Origin: Burkholderiaceae bacterium
GTDB taxonomy: Bacteria > Pseudomonadota > Gammaproteobacteria > Burkholderiales > Burkholderiaceae_D
DNA: 64,000 bases
Reading direction: 5' to 3'
Assembly: GCA_004298905.1 (NCBI GenBank)
Contig: SCTK01000019.1
Span: 1 to 64,000, forward strand
The stretch's first letter is position 1; the number at the start of each line of letters is the position of its first letter. Below the pieces are notes generated by a model. That model searched no databases. It had not been told where the DNA came from and saw nothing but the letters and a program-made list of their open reading frames with translations. The translations under genes were made by a program, and so were the position numbers. Positions 44,966 to 53,878 of the stretch are shown here, piece after piece.

Positions 44966-45214
44966 ATGTCCTCAATTCAGAAAATTCTTGAGCAGATGCA
45001 CCGCGAACCCGCCAATGTGCGGTTTGGCGATCTGAAGAAGGTGTGTGAGCAGTATTTCGGCAAGCCCAGACAGGATGGCACCAGCCATGCCATCTACAAG
45101 ACGCCTTGGTCGGGTGATCCCCGCATCAACATTCAGAACGCAAAGGGCAAAGCCAAACCCTATCAAGTCAGACAGGTGATCCTGGCGATCAACAAACTGG
45201 AAGGAAAATCATGA
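44966..45214 (+). CDS. hicA: HicA-type mRNA interferase toxin
   Basis: 82 aa. Short dsRBD-like fold with the catalytic His in GTSHAIYKTPW; the gene precedes a HicB partner with an ATGA overlap. No Shine-Dalgarno, and the promoter geometry predicts a leaderless message. Confidence 0.85.
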   Translation: MSSIQKILEQMHREPANVRFGDLKKVCEQYFGKPRQDGTSHAIYKTPWSGDPRINIQNAKGKAKPYQVRQVILAINKLEGKS

Positions 45215-45534
45215 ACATTGACCACTACACCTATCGCGTCACCTGGTCGCCCGAAGATGGCGAGCACGTCGGCCTGTGCGCCGAGTTTCCCTCCTTGAGC
45301 TGGCTGGCCGAAAAACCCGAAGCCGCCCTGTCCGGCATCCGCCGCGTAGTTGCCAAAACCGTGGCCGACATGAAAAAAAGCGGCGAGCACATCCCGGAAC
45401 CGCTGGCCGATAAACATTACAGCGGCGAATTTCGCGTGCGCATCCCGCCGGTCGTGCACCGCACGCTTGCATTGCAAGCTGCGGAGCAAGGCGTCAGTCT
45501 GAATCGGTTGGCGAGTGCAAAATTGGCGGCATAG
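45211..45534 (+). CDS. hicB: HicB-type antitoxin
   Basis: 107 aa. Partially degraded RNase H-like HicB fold (YTYRVTWSPEDGEHVGLCAEFPSLSWLAEKPEAALSGIRRVV pattern) and a C-terminal ribbon-helix-helix-like segment (VRIPPVVHRTLALQAAEQGVSLNRLASAKLA) for DNA binding. Confidence 0.88.
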   Translation: MNIDHYTYRVTWSPEDGEHVGLCAEFPSLSWLAEKPEAALSGIRRVVAKTVADMKKSGEHIPEPLADKHYSGEFRVRIPPVVHRTLALQAAEQGVSLNRLASAKLAA

Positions 45535-45604
45535 AGAGCGCACATGCGCAGTAAGCACCACTTGCTACGCGTACTGCAATGCGCACACGCATCGATTTCA
45601 ATCG

Positions 45605-45889
45605 TTATCTTGTCCTATAATTTCGTTTGAACATAATACGATCTCCGAAAAGTACTCGCCTCAGCCAGACCCCCCCCGCTATCGCTCCAAAAAAAATCAC
45701 GTATTTGAGAATACCAAAGCTCCTGGGAAACATATCCGCTATCCAGGCGCCGACTACGACGCTCCCTGTGAAGATAACGAAGGTTGCCATAGACGAAGGG
45801 CCATATTCAACTTCAGCCTGACATCCACGACACACCGTAGCACCGCGAGGAACTGTTTCATGGCAATGAGGGCAGGTCAAATCACTCAT
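45605..45889 (-). CDS. Zinc-ribbon membrane protein
   Basis: 94 aa. N-terminal zinc ribbon (CPHCHETVPRGATVCRGC) followed by two membrane segments (MATFVIFTGSVVVGAWIADMF, GILKYVIFFGAIAGGVWL) and a basic tail. AAGGAG lies about eight bases before the ATG. Function unknown. Confidence 0.8.
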   Translation of the reverse strand: MSDLTCPHCHETVPRGATVCRGCQAEVEYGPSSMATFVIFTGSVVVGAWIADMFPRSFGILKYVIFFGAIAGGVWLRRVLFGDRIMFKRNYRTR

Positions 45890-46138
45890 ACTGCTTTCTC
45901 CTTTCGTTTGGTTATTGGATCAAGCTTGCAAACCTTGGGGCACCTATTTTTGCTTCCTTTTTACGAACGGTGAGTCGGCTCCCTTGATACCAATAGGTAC
46001 CGCAGTCAAAGATACTGGACTTGGCCTGCTTTCACAAGACTCCTGACAAAAATTTGGCTCGAGTCGTTGGTACATCTCATGGAAGAAGCTCGCGTAGCCG
46101 AAATGGCCAACAAGTGTCCGCCTTACAATCACCTGCAT
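45890..46138. other. Spacer downstream of recG with an undecided small frame
   Basis: About 250 bases. A 64-codon minus-strand frame begins right at the recG stop (TAAATG) but has no ribosome site and no recognisable family. Composition is lower in GC than neighbours; the rest shows nothing I can name. Confidence 0.4.
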
Positions 46139-48310
46139 TTACGCCTTCAAGTAATCTTCGCGTCCCGCCAGCCAGCGCCTCAAGTGCGCGCCACTAGCTT
46201 CTTCATAGTGCGTGAGCATGTCCTGCGCGGTCTGGCGCGCGAGCTCGACCACCGCAGTGTCGTGTTGTAAGTCGGCGTAACGCAGCAGGGCTTCGCCGGA
46301 TTGGCGTGCTCCTAAAAATTCGCCGGGGCCGCGGATTTGCAGGTCGCGGCGGGCGATTTCAAAACCGTCGGAGGTTTCGAACATGGCTTGCAGGCGATCA
46401 CGGGCGGTGGACGACAGCGGTTTTTGGTAGAGCAGGATGCAGGTGCTTTCGGCACTACCACGCCCTACCCGTCCGCGCAGCTGATGCAGTTGGGCGAGGC
46501 CGAAGCGTTCGGCATTTTCGATCACCATCAGGCTGGCGTTGGAGACATCGACGCCGACTTCGATGACGGTAGTGGCGACCAGCAGATGCACTTGCCCGGC
46601 GATGAAGGCTTGCATGACGGCGGCTTTGTCGCTGCTGGACAGACGCCCATGCAGCAGGCCAATGTTCAACTCCGGCAGCGCGGCGCATAAATCCGCATGG
46701 GTGGCGGTGGCGGTTTGCAATTGCAGGGCTTCGCTTTCTTCGATCAGCGGACAGACCCAGTAGATTTGCCGACCTTCCTGCACCGCGTGGCGAATGCGCT
46801 CGATTACTTCGGCACGGCGGCTGTCGGTGACGAGCTTGGTTTTGACCGGCGTGCGGCCGAGCGGCAGTTCGTCGATCACCGAGACGTCGAGGTCGGCGTA
46901 GTAGGTCATCGCCAGCGTGCGCGGGATGGGCGTGGCGCTCATCATGAGTTGATGGGGGTACGAGCCATGCGAAGCACCGTTCTCACCCTCCCCTTCAAGG
47001 GGAGGGTTGGGGTGGGGATGGGTTTCCGGCGCATGGTGGCTCTGCGCATTGACCCCATCCCCCTCCCCGCCTCCCCCTTGAAGGGGGAGGAGTTTTTTGC
47101 TTCTTCCCTTGTTGCGTAGAGCGACCCGTTGCGCCACACCGAAGCGGTGCTGTTCATCGACCACCGCCAAACCGAGCCTGGGAAAATTCACCGTGTCTTC
47201 AATCAAGGCATGCGTGCCCACGACCAAGTGCACTTCGCCCTGTTCGATGGCTTTCACGGCGGCGCGCTTTTCTGCGGCGGTGAGTGCGCCGGTGAGCCAG
47301 CAGACGGTGATGCCGAGCGGGGCGAACCAGCCGCTGAGTTTGCGGTAGTGCTGCTCGGCGAGAATTTCGGTGGGGGCCATGATGGCGGCCTGATAGCCGG
47401 CGTCGATGGCACGTGCGGCGGCCTGCGCGGCGATGACCGTTTTGCCGCAGCCGACATCACCTTGCAGCAGGCGCGACATCGGGTAGGGTTGCGCGAGGTC
47501 GTGGCCGATTTCCTGCCACACGCGCTCTTGCGCAGCGGTGAGTACAAACGGCAATTGCGCCAGCAGTTTTTTTTCCAGCGCGCCGCTCTGCGCCAGCACG
47601 GGGGCGTGGCGCAAAAAACGCTGCGCGCGGGCACGGTGCAGTGAAATCTGCTGCGCCAGCAATTCATCAAACTTGATGCGCTGCCAGGCGGGGTGGATGC
47701 GCTCCACCAGCGCATAGGTATCGGTATCCGGTGTGGGTTGATGCAGCACGCGAATCGCACTGTCGAATTCCGGCAGTTGCAGACGCTGAACGATGGGTGC
47801 GGGCAAGGTGTCCGGCCACGGGTGCGCAAGCGCACGTTCGATCAGCTTTTGCAAGGTACGCTGCGGCAAACCTGCGGTGGTGGGATAGATCGGCGTCAGA
47901 CAATCGGGGAGCGAGACCACTTGCCCGGCGTCCACCCATTCGCAGGCGGGATGAACCATCTCCGTGCCGAAGAAACCAGCCCGCGGTTCGCCGCGCGCGC
48001 GTATCGTTGAACCCACCTGCAACTGTTGCACCTGACTCGGATAGAAATTCAGGAAGCGCAACACCATCACGCCACTATCGTCTTCCAGCTGACACACCAA
48101 CTGGCGGCGCGGGCGATATTTCACTTCGGCCGTGACGATGGTGCCCTGCACCTGCACCAGTGCCGCGAAACCCGCCTCGGCAATCGGCGTGACCTGGGTG
48201 CGGTCTTCATAACGCAGCGGAAAATGCAGGATCAAGTCGGCATCGGAATGCAGCCCCAGCCGTGCCAGGCGGGCCGATAGCGGAGATGCCTTGGGCTTTT
48301 TTTCCGTCAC
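46139..48310 (-). CDS. recG: ATP-dependent DNA helicase RecG with in-frame repeat insertion
   Basis: Branch-migration helicase for stalled forks. Wedge domain, then GDVGCGKTVIAAQAA (Walker A), VVDEQHRFGVAQR (motif II), MSATPIPRTLAMTYYADLD (motif III), and the C-terminal RGRVGRGS and TSDGFEIARRDLQIRGPGEFLG motifs. 723 aa from GTG 48310, seven bases after ridA; the frame is open further but would overlap ridA. Between motifs II and III a stretch of about 49 residues (about six in E. coli) is encoded by two palindromic repeat units, including HPHPNPPLEGEGENGA. The frame is kept, so the protein may be active. Confidence 0.93.
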   Translation of the reverse strand: MTEKKPKASPLSARLARLGLHSDADLILHFPLRYEDRTQVTPIAEAGFAALVQVQGTIVTAEVKYRPRRQLVCQLEDDSGVMVLRFLNFYPSQVQQLQVGSTIRARGEPRAGFFGTEMVHPACEWVDAGQVVSLPDCLTPIYPTTAGLPQRTLQKLIERALAHPWPDTLPAPIVQRLQLPEFDSAIRVLHQPTPDTDTYALVERIHPAWQRIKFDELLAQQISLHRARAQRFLRHAPVLAQSGALEKKLLAQLPFVLTAAQERVWQEIGHDLAQPYPMSRLLQGDVGCGKTVIAAQAAARAIDAGYQAAIMAPTEILAEQHYRKLSGWFAPLGITVCWLTGALTAAEKRAAVKAIEQGEVHLVVGTHALIEDTVNFPRLGLAVVDEQHRFGVAQRVALRNKGRSKKLLPLQGGGGEGDGVNAQSHHAPETHPHPNPPLEGEGENGASHGSYPHQLMMSATPIPRTLAMTYYADLDVSVIDELPLGRTPVKTKLVTDSRRAEVIERIRHAVQEGRQIYWVCPLIEESEALQLQTATATHADLCAALPELNIGLLHGRLSSSDKAAVMQAFIAGQVHLLVATTVIEVGVDVSNASLMVIENAERFGLAQLHQLRGRVGRGSAESTCILLYQKPLSSTARDRLQAMFETSDGFEIARRDLQIRGPGEFLGARQSGEALLRYADLQHDTAVVELARQTAQDMLTHYEEASGAHLRRWLAGREDYLKA
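46979..47092. repeat. Inverted pair of palindromic repeats inside recG
   Basis: Unit 1 at 46979-47022 (CTCCCCTTCAAGGGGAG core, GGGGTGGGGATGGG end) matches the unit in xerD. Unit 2 at 47052-47092 (CTCCCCCTTGAAGGGGGAG core) is in the opposite orientation. Total length keeps the recG frame open. Confidence 0.8.
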
Positions 48311-48317
48311 TGTGTTT

Positions 48318-48701
48318 TTACAACGCCAGCACCGCTTCCGCTTCGAATTGCGCGCCACGCGGCAGGCTGGCAACACCGACAGCAGCGCGCGCCGGATAGG
48401 GCTGCTCGAAATATTGCGCCATGATTTCGTTGACCTTGGCAAAATGGCTCAGGTCGGTCAGATAAAGATTGACCTTGGCCGCTTGTGCAAGGGATCCCCC
48501 GGCAGCCTGGGCGACAGCGCGTAGATTCTTGAATACCTGATGCACTTCGTCTTCAAAGCTGCCATTGACCATTTGCATGGTCGCCGGATCGAGCGCGATC
48601 TGGCCGGACAGAAACACCAGCTGGCCGACTTTGACAGCTTGTGAGTAGGTGCCTATCGCGGAAGGCGCGAGGTTGGTTGCAATGATTTCGCGTGTTGCCA
48701 T
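48318..48701 (-). CDS. ridA: RidA family reactive-intermediate deaminase
   Basis: 127 aa. Hydrolyses reactive enamine/imine intermediates. GTYSQAVKVGQLVFLSGQIALDP, the Arg in YPARAAVGVASLPRGAQFEAEAVL and the C-terminal Glu are the family's active-site features. GGGGAGAA precedes the ATG. Followed at once by recG. Confidence 0.95.
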   Translation of the reverse strand: MATREIIATNLAPSAIGTYSQAVKVGQLVFLSGQIALDPATMQMVNGSFEDEVHQVFKNLRAVAQAAGGSLAQAAKVNLYLTDLSHFAKVNEIMAQYFEQPYPARAAVGVASLPRGAQFEAEAVLAL

Positions 48702-48894
48702 GGAATTCTCCCCATCAATCGATTCAGGCGGATATTAGCCGAAAGGTGAAATCCGTTTGTATTCGGGTTGCATTGCGGTTGCGTTGCAGCAAAATTAGAC
48801 GTAGGATAAAAACATGTTGCAGTGCGGGATGAAAGAATGCGGTTACTATCGCTCATCCGCCCCTGATTAAATCAAGCAGGCAAAACAAACAAAA

Positions 48895-50847
48895 ATGGCT
48901 AAAACTTTTTCCGAGAGACTTCTCGGTAAAGCGCGTGATCCCATGAACCGGGATACTCGCCACTCACTGGCCTTGGTGGCCTTTCTAGCCTGGGTTGGCT
49001 TGGGTGCCGATGGATTGTCTTCCTCGGCCTATGGGCCAGAAGAAGCCTTCAAGGCGCTGGGCACACACACCCATCTGGGCCTGTACCTGGCCATTGTCAC
49101 AGCAGTTACGGTGTTCATCATCGCGCTGGCCTACAACCAGGTGATTGAATTATTCCCGACTGGGGGCGGCGGTTATCGTGTCGCCACCACCTTGATCGGA
49201 CCGTATGCGGGGTTGGTTTCCGGTGCCGCGCTCGTGGTGGATTATGTATTGACGATTGCGATTTCAGTCGCCAGCGGCACCGATGCTCTGTTCAGCCTGA
49301 TGCCAGTCGACTGGCAAACTTACAAGCTGACGATAGAGTTGGGGCTGGTCGCCCTGCTGCTCTACATGAATCTGCGCGGCGCCAAGGAATCGATCCAGAT
49401 CCTGCTGCCCATTTTTCTGGGCTTCGTCATCACCCATACCATCCTGATTTTCTATGGCATTTCGGCACACGCCGGCCTGCTGCCGCAATTGATTCCCGAC
49501 ACGCTCCACGAGACCAGCAGCCTGGCCACCGAGTCCGGTTGGATTTTTGTCGTGGCGCTATTTCTGAAAGCCTATTCGCTGGGCGGCGGGACGTATACCG
49601 GGATCGAAGCCGTATCGAACAATGTGCAATCGCTGGCCGAGCCGCGCATCAAAACCGGTAAGCTGACAATGCTCTATATGGCGGCCAGTCTGGCGTTCGT
49701 GGCTGCGGGCATCATCCTGCTTTATCTGCTCTGGAATGCGCAGGTGGTGGAGGGGCAAACGCTCAACGCGGTTGTCTTCCGCAACATCATCACCGACATG
49801 GGGTTCACTGGCGAACTTGGCACTTCCACGCTCACCATGGTGCTGGTATTTGAGGCTGGGCTGCTTTTCGTCGCGGCCAACACAGGTTTTCTGGGCGGGC
49901 CGTCGGTGCTCTCCAATATGGCGATCGACTCCTGGTTGCCGCACCGCTTCCGTTACCTGTCCTCACGCCTGGTCACGCAGAACGGGATTGTGTTGATGGG
50001 CATTTCAGCCGTCGGCATTCTGCTCTGGACACGCGGGCGCGTCGATTTGCTGGTGGTGCTGTATTCGATCAACGTGTTTCTCACCTTCAGTCTGTCGCTG
50101 GCCGGGCTGTGCGTCTATTGGCTCAAGCATCGCAACGATCCGCGCTGGGTGGGCCGCCTGTGTCTCTCTGGGCTTGGTTTGATCGTCACGACCGGCATTC
50201 TGGCTGTCACGGTGGTGGAGAAATTCTTCGAGGGCGGCTGGTTGACGCTGGCCATTACCGGATTGGTCATCGGCGTGTGCCTGTGGATCCAGAGACACTA
50301 CAAAGATACCCGAGGGAAGATTCGCGCGGTCGATGAAGTTTTCGCCAACCAACCCTATGGCAGCGAAACCAATTTCCCCGCCTGCGATCCGGAACAACCC
50401 ACCGCCGTCTTCATCGTCGGCACCAGCCGCGGCGGCGGCTTGCACGCGCTGCTGTGGGTGCAACGCATGTTCCCCGATCACTTCAAGAATTTCATCTTCA
50501 TCAATGCACGCACGGTCGATGCGCATGTCTATGGCGGTGAAGATGCGCTGGAAGCGATGAAAGTCGACGCCATGGTTTCGCTCAACTTTTTCGTCAACTT
50601 CTGTCACAGCCACGGCATGGCATCGAAGTACTATCTTGCCTACGGCACCGACGCCATCGCCGAATTAACCAAGCTCTCGGCACAAGTTCACACGGAATTC
50701 CCCAACGCCATTTTCTTCACCAGCAAGTTGATTTTCCAGCGCGAGAACTGGTTCAGCTGGATTCTGCACAACCAGGCGGTCACCTCGATTCAACGCTACC
50801 TGCATTTCCAAGGTTTGCAGATGGTGATTCTGCCGATGAAAATCTGA
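48895..50847 (+). CDS. APC-superfamily permease, KimA-like potassium transporter
   Basis: 650 aa: about 12 membrane segments, then a C-terminal cytoplasmic domain (~residues 470-650: TAVFIVGTSRGGGLHALLWVQRMFPDHFKNFIFINARTVDAH pattern). DGLSSSAYGPEEAF, LFPTGGGGYRVA and AYSLGGGTYTGIEAVSNNV match KimA/YdaO-type K+ uptake permeases. In Firmicutes KimA is controlled by c-di-AMP; nothing here shows that. 193 bases separate it from divergent ridA. Confidence 0.82.
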   Translation: MAKTFSERLLGKARDPMNRDTRHSLALVAFLAWVGLGADGLSSSAYGPEEAFKALGTHTHLGLYLAIVTAVTVFIIALAYNQVIELFPTGGGGYRVATTLIGPYAGLVSGAALVVDYVLTIAISVASGTDALFSLMPVDWQTYKLTIELGLVALLLYMNLRGAKESIQILLPIFLGFVITHTILIFYGISAHAGLLPQLIPDTLHETSSLATESGWIFVVALFLKAYSLGGGTYTGIEAVSNNVQSLAEPRIKTGKLTMLYMAASLAFVAAGIILLYLLWNAQVVEGQTLNAVVFRNIITDMGFTGELGTSTLTMVLVFEAGLLFVAANTGFLGGPSVLSNMAIDSWLPHRFRYLSSRLVTQNGIVLMGISAVGILLWTRGRVDLLVVLYSINVFLTFSLSLAGLCVYWLKHRNDPRWVGRLCLSGLGLIVTTGILAVTVVEKFFEGGWLTLAITGLVIGVCLWIQRHYKDTRGKIRAVDEVFANQPYGSETNFPACDPEQPTAVFIVGTSRGGGLHALLWVQRMFPDHFKNFIFINARTVDAHVYGGEDALEAMKVDAMVSLNFFVNFCHSHGMASKYYLAYGTDAIAELTKLSAQVHTEFPNAIFFTSKLIFQRENWFSWILHNQAVTSIQRYLHFQGLQMVILPMKI

Positions 50848-50907
50848 CCGCACGAAAAAAACGGCCTACAATAGCGCCATCTTTTCCACCCTGCGCCCTC
50901 CCTCGGC

Positions 50908-52089
50908 ATGAAACACCTGCGACGCAATTACCGTGGCGTGATCGCCCGCAACAGCGATGCCATCAAGCGGCTGGCGATCGGGCTGGCCGATGCCGCCAGC
51001 AAGATCGAACAGAATTACTGGGAACAGCAACTCACCGAGCTGATCGACAAGAGCTTCACCCCTGCGGGGCAGGAGGCCATGCAAGCCACGCTGGATCGGC
51101 TGTGGGAGCAGCATCCCAATGCCTACGAAATCCTCGCCGATCTGATCGAAGCGCGCACCGAAAGCACTCAGGTTGCGCAGCAAGGCACGCAATATCAGGC
51201 GCTGTTTTTCTGCGCGCCCTTGCTGGCGTGGTCGCGTCTGCGCATCCCCACACCCTTGGTCCCTGCGGGCGATCTGGAGGCCATGCGCGCACACTTGTAC
51301 GCCCATATCTTCAGCCGCGGTGTGCGCATTGCACTGGCCGATCGTCTGCTCAGCCCCGACCAATTGCCGTTCGGTTTCAATGCCACCCACAAGTGGGCGC
51401 GTGAATTGTTTGCCAGTGCGGCCAAGAATCAATCGCTGCATTTGCGCAGCCAGAATCTGCCGGAGACCGCCGAGTTCATCAGCGACCTGCGTTTCTTGAT
51501 CGGCGCCGTCCTGGTGCCCGTCGGCGAGCCGCTGTTCCGTTGGCAGGAAGACAATTGCAAGCAAGAAGACGCCTTTGCCGCTTGGTCACAGCAAGCGCTG
51601 CCGCTGTTCACGCCACACCTGCCCGGTTGCATGGTGCAACTGTTGTTGCCGGGGCCGTTTTACAGCACTTGCCGCCAGGCCGACCGCGAAGCGCGCAGCT
51701 TCTTCATCCTGGCCGGTATCGCCTATCTGCAAAGCCTGCTCGAATGCACATCCAGCGAACTGGTAGCTTGCGTCGCGCCGTTCCACCCGCCGGAATCGCA
51801 AGAGGTGATCGCCGAATACCGCATCAGCCTGCAACACCGCAACGCCGAAGGCGTCCAGCATGGCGTGGTCTGGCCGATCTTCAGCGAGAACGAGCAACAA
51901 CAAGCGCCCGAAGAGATCCGGAACGTGCTGACCTCAGCCGGACTGACCGACATCGTCATGCACAGCCATCATTTCCCGCTGGAATATTGCGAAGATTGCG
52001 GCGCCCCGCTCTTCCCCAACCGCGAAGGCGAGACCGTGCACACGGAAACGCCGGAAGAGCCGGAAGACATGCCGCATTACTTGCATTAG
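50908..52089 (+). CDS. DUF2863 family protein
   Basis: 393 aa, soluble, rich in helices; KHLRRNYRGVIARNSDAIKRLAIGLADA at the start and a C-terminal CEDCGAPLFPNREGE zinc-ribbon-like element. The family is restricted mainly to betaproteobacteria and uncharacterised. Ends at a strong bidirectional terminator. Confidence 0.85.
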   Translation: MKHLRRNYRGVIARNSDAIKRLAIGLADAASKIEQNYWEQQLTELIDKSFTPAGQEAMQATLDRLWEQHPNAYEILADLIEARTESTQVAQQGTQYQALFFCAPLLAWSRLRIPTPLVPAGDLEAMRAHLYAHIFSRGVRIALADRLLSPDQLPFGFNATHKWARELFASAAKNQSLHLRSQNLPETAEFISDLRFLIGAVLVPVGEPLFRWQEDNCKQEDAFAAWSQQALPLFTPHLPGCMVQLLLPGPFYSTCRQADREARSFFILAGIAYLQSLLECTSSELVACVAPFHPPESQEVIAEYRISLQHRNAEGVQHGVVWPIFSENEQQQAPEEIRNVLTSAGLTDIVMHSHHFPLEYCEDCGAPLFPNREGETVHTETPEEPEDMPHYLH

Positions 52090-52095
52090 GGCAAG

Positions 52096-52126
52096 AAAAA
52101 AGGCCGCTTACCCAGCGGCCTTTTTT
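52096..52126. terminator. Bidirectional terminator between the DUF2863 gene and efp
   Basis: Stem AAAAAAGGCCGC / GCGGCCTTTTTT with a seven-base loop; T runs on both strands serve the two convergent genes. Confidence 0.92.
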
Positions 52127-52142
52127 ATGTGTTGGCGTTTGT

Positions 52143-52706
52143 TTATGCCTTCACGCGGTTGCGATATTCCGCCGTGCGGGTGTCGATCTCGATCAGATCG
52201 CCGATTTCAACGAAAGCGGGAACGGGGATTTCAAAGTTGGTGGGTTTGATGCGGGCCGGTTTCATGACTTTGCCCGACGTGTCGCCCTTGACGGCAGGTT
52301 CGGTGTACGCCACTTCACGCACCACGCTGGTGGGGAGTTCGACCGACAGCGCCTTGCCATCGTAGAACACAACTTCACAGGCCATGCCGTCATCCAGGTA
52401 ATTCAGGGAATCGCCCATGTTTTCGGCTTCGACTTCGTACTGGTTGTAGTCGGCATCCATGAACACATACATCGGATCAGCGAAATAGGAATAGGTCACT
52501 TCCTTGCGATCAAGCACCTGCACTTCAAATTTTTCATCGGCTTTGAAGACGCTTTCCATACCGGAAGCGGTGAGCAGGTTTTTCATCTTCAGCTTGACCA
52601 CGGCGGCGTTACGGCCGGATTTGTTGTATTCGGCCTTGAGCACGACCATCGGATCCTTGCCAACCATGACCACATTGCCAACACGCAATTCCTGAGCGAC
52701 TTTCAT
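52143..52706 (-). CDS. efp: Translation elongation factor P (Arg32 type)
   Basis: 187 aa, three-barrel EF-P that rescues ribosomes stalled at polyproline. The loop NKSGRNAA puts Arg at position 32, the residue rhamnosylated by EarP, not the Lys34 of enterics. earP lies immediately upstream on the same strand. [19 protein letters not shown] closes the protein as usual. Confidence 0.97.
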   Translation of the reverse strand: MKVAQELRVGNVVMVGKDPMVVLKAEYNKSGRNAAVVKLKMKNLLTASGMESVFKADEKFEVQVLDRKEVTYSYFADPMYVFMDADYNQYEVEAENMGDSLNYLDDGMACEVVFYDGKALSVELPTSVVREVAYTEPAVKGDTSGKVMKPARIKPTNFEIPVPAFVEIGDLIEIDTRTAEYRNRVKA

Positions 52707-52727
52707 CTTGATTCCTGAGGGAAAAAA

Positions 52728-53795
52728 CTAAAGGCCGCATTCTACCCGATGGGCCGCGAAACTGACTAGCTGCGACGCCAGATCCGGCTGTATAAACAAT
52801 TGTTGCGCCCACCGTTCCGCATGGCTCTGCAAGGCCGGTAAAGCGGCGGCAAAGGCAGGCCAGGTGTGCGCCAACGCCCCCGCTGCGGGCACGTTCCAGG
52901 CATGCCAAAAGGCCCGCACCGCCTGCGTGCTGGGCACATCCAGCCCGGCCAGATAACGCGCCAAAAAAGCCTCCAGCTTGATGCGGTGGGCCTCTTCCTG
53001 CTGCGGATAGATCTGCCAGACAAAGGGATGCTGCGCCCACTGAGCGCGCACAAAGGAATCTTCGCCGCGCACGAAATTCAGCTGGCAAGCCGCCAGCCGG
53101 GCATCGTATTCCGGCTGGCTTACAAACGGTACTTCCTCCACCGTCAGTGCGCCACGCGACCCGGCCCACCCCGCCAGGCGATCGTTCAACACGCCCGGCG
53201 CCACCAGACACAACACCGGCTGCGGGTGCGCGGCCCAGCACTGCAACAGCTCGACGACGAAGGGCTGGTCGTAGGAGAACAGAGAGATTTTCAAACGATA
53301 GTTCGGTAACTGTACGGCAGGCCGAAGCGTGAGTTCAGCTTCGCGCAGCAGTCCGCCAGTGGACGGAGTAAAACCGGGATAAAAGAAATACTGGCGCAAG
53401 GGTAAACGGGGGTGGGGAGAGGGCAAGCCATGACAGCCCTCAACCCAGTCTTCGGCGCTCAGGTATTCGAGGTTGATCCACAGCGGCGGCGGTGTTTTCG
53501 CGGCCATACGTTCCAGCCATGAGGGCGGCAGATCGCAGCCGAAGGCGCAAATCACCACCTGCCCCGGTTGAACGGTTTCGCTGAGTGTCCACTGGCTCAC
53601 CCAGACCCCATTGACCTCGCATTGAGACGACCCTGCCACCCACTGCGGACACAGGCGGACAAATGCGGCCAGCTCATCCACCCACAAACGCACGGGCAAA
53701 CCCTGCTCGGCCGCCAATTGCCGTGCCAGGCGCCAAGACACGCCGATGTCGCCATAGTTGTCTACGACCTTGCAAAAAATATCCCAATGCTTCAT
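52728..53795 (-). CDS. earP: EF-P arginine rhamnosyltransferase EarP
   Basis: 355 aa GT-B glycosyltransferase that puts L-rhamnose from dTDP-L-rhamnose on EF-P Arg32. Asp12 and Asp16 (VVDNYGDIGVSW) and the RGEDSFVRA motif at 243-251 correspond to the catalytic and nucleotide-sugar residues known from Pseudomonas. 21 bases upstream of efp. The donor pathway, rmlBACD, is in this window. Confidence 0.96.
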   Translation of the reverse strand: MKHWDIFCKVVDNYGDIGVSWRLARQLAAEQGLPVRLWVDELAAFVRLCPQWVAGSSQCEVNGVWVSQWTLSETVQPGQVVICAFGCDLPPSWLERMAAKTPPPLWINLEYLSAEDWVEGCHGLPSPHPRLPLRQYFFYPGFTPSTGGLLREAELTLRPAVQLPNYRLKISLFSYDQPFVVELLQCWAAHPQPVLCLVAPGVLNDRLAGWAGSRGALTVEEVPFVSQPEYDARLAACQLNFVRGEDSFVRAQWAQHPFVWQIYPQQEEAHRIKLEAFLARYLAGLDVPSTQAVRAFWHAWNVPAAGALAHTWPAFAAALPALQSHAERWAQQLFIQPDLASQLVSFAAHRVECGL

Positions 53796-53878
53796 AACAC
53801 CAGTGTAACAACCCTGCGTTTCGTCCAGATTGTGTCGTTTACGCTGTTGTTGCGGTCAATCTATCCAGCACAAGATCC

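Noticed and set aside
48311-48442. 44-codon N-terminal extension of RecG
   Set aside because: It is the antiparallel-free overlap with the ridA coding end in another frame and has no RecG resemblance.
48702-48894. c-di-AMP (ydaO) riboswitch before the KimA-like gene
   Set aside because: No matching stem pattern could be seen, and this riboswitch is not expected in betaproteobacteria.
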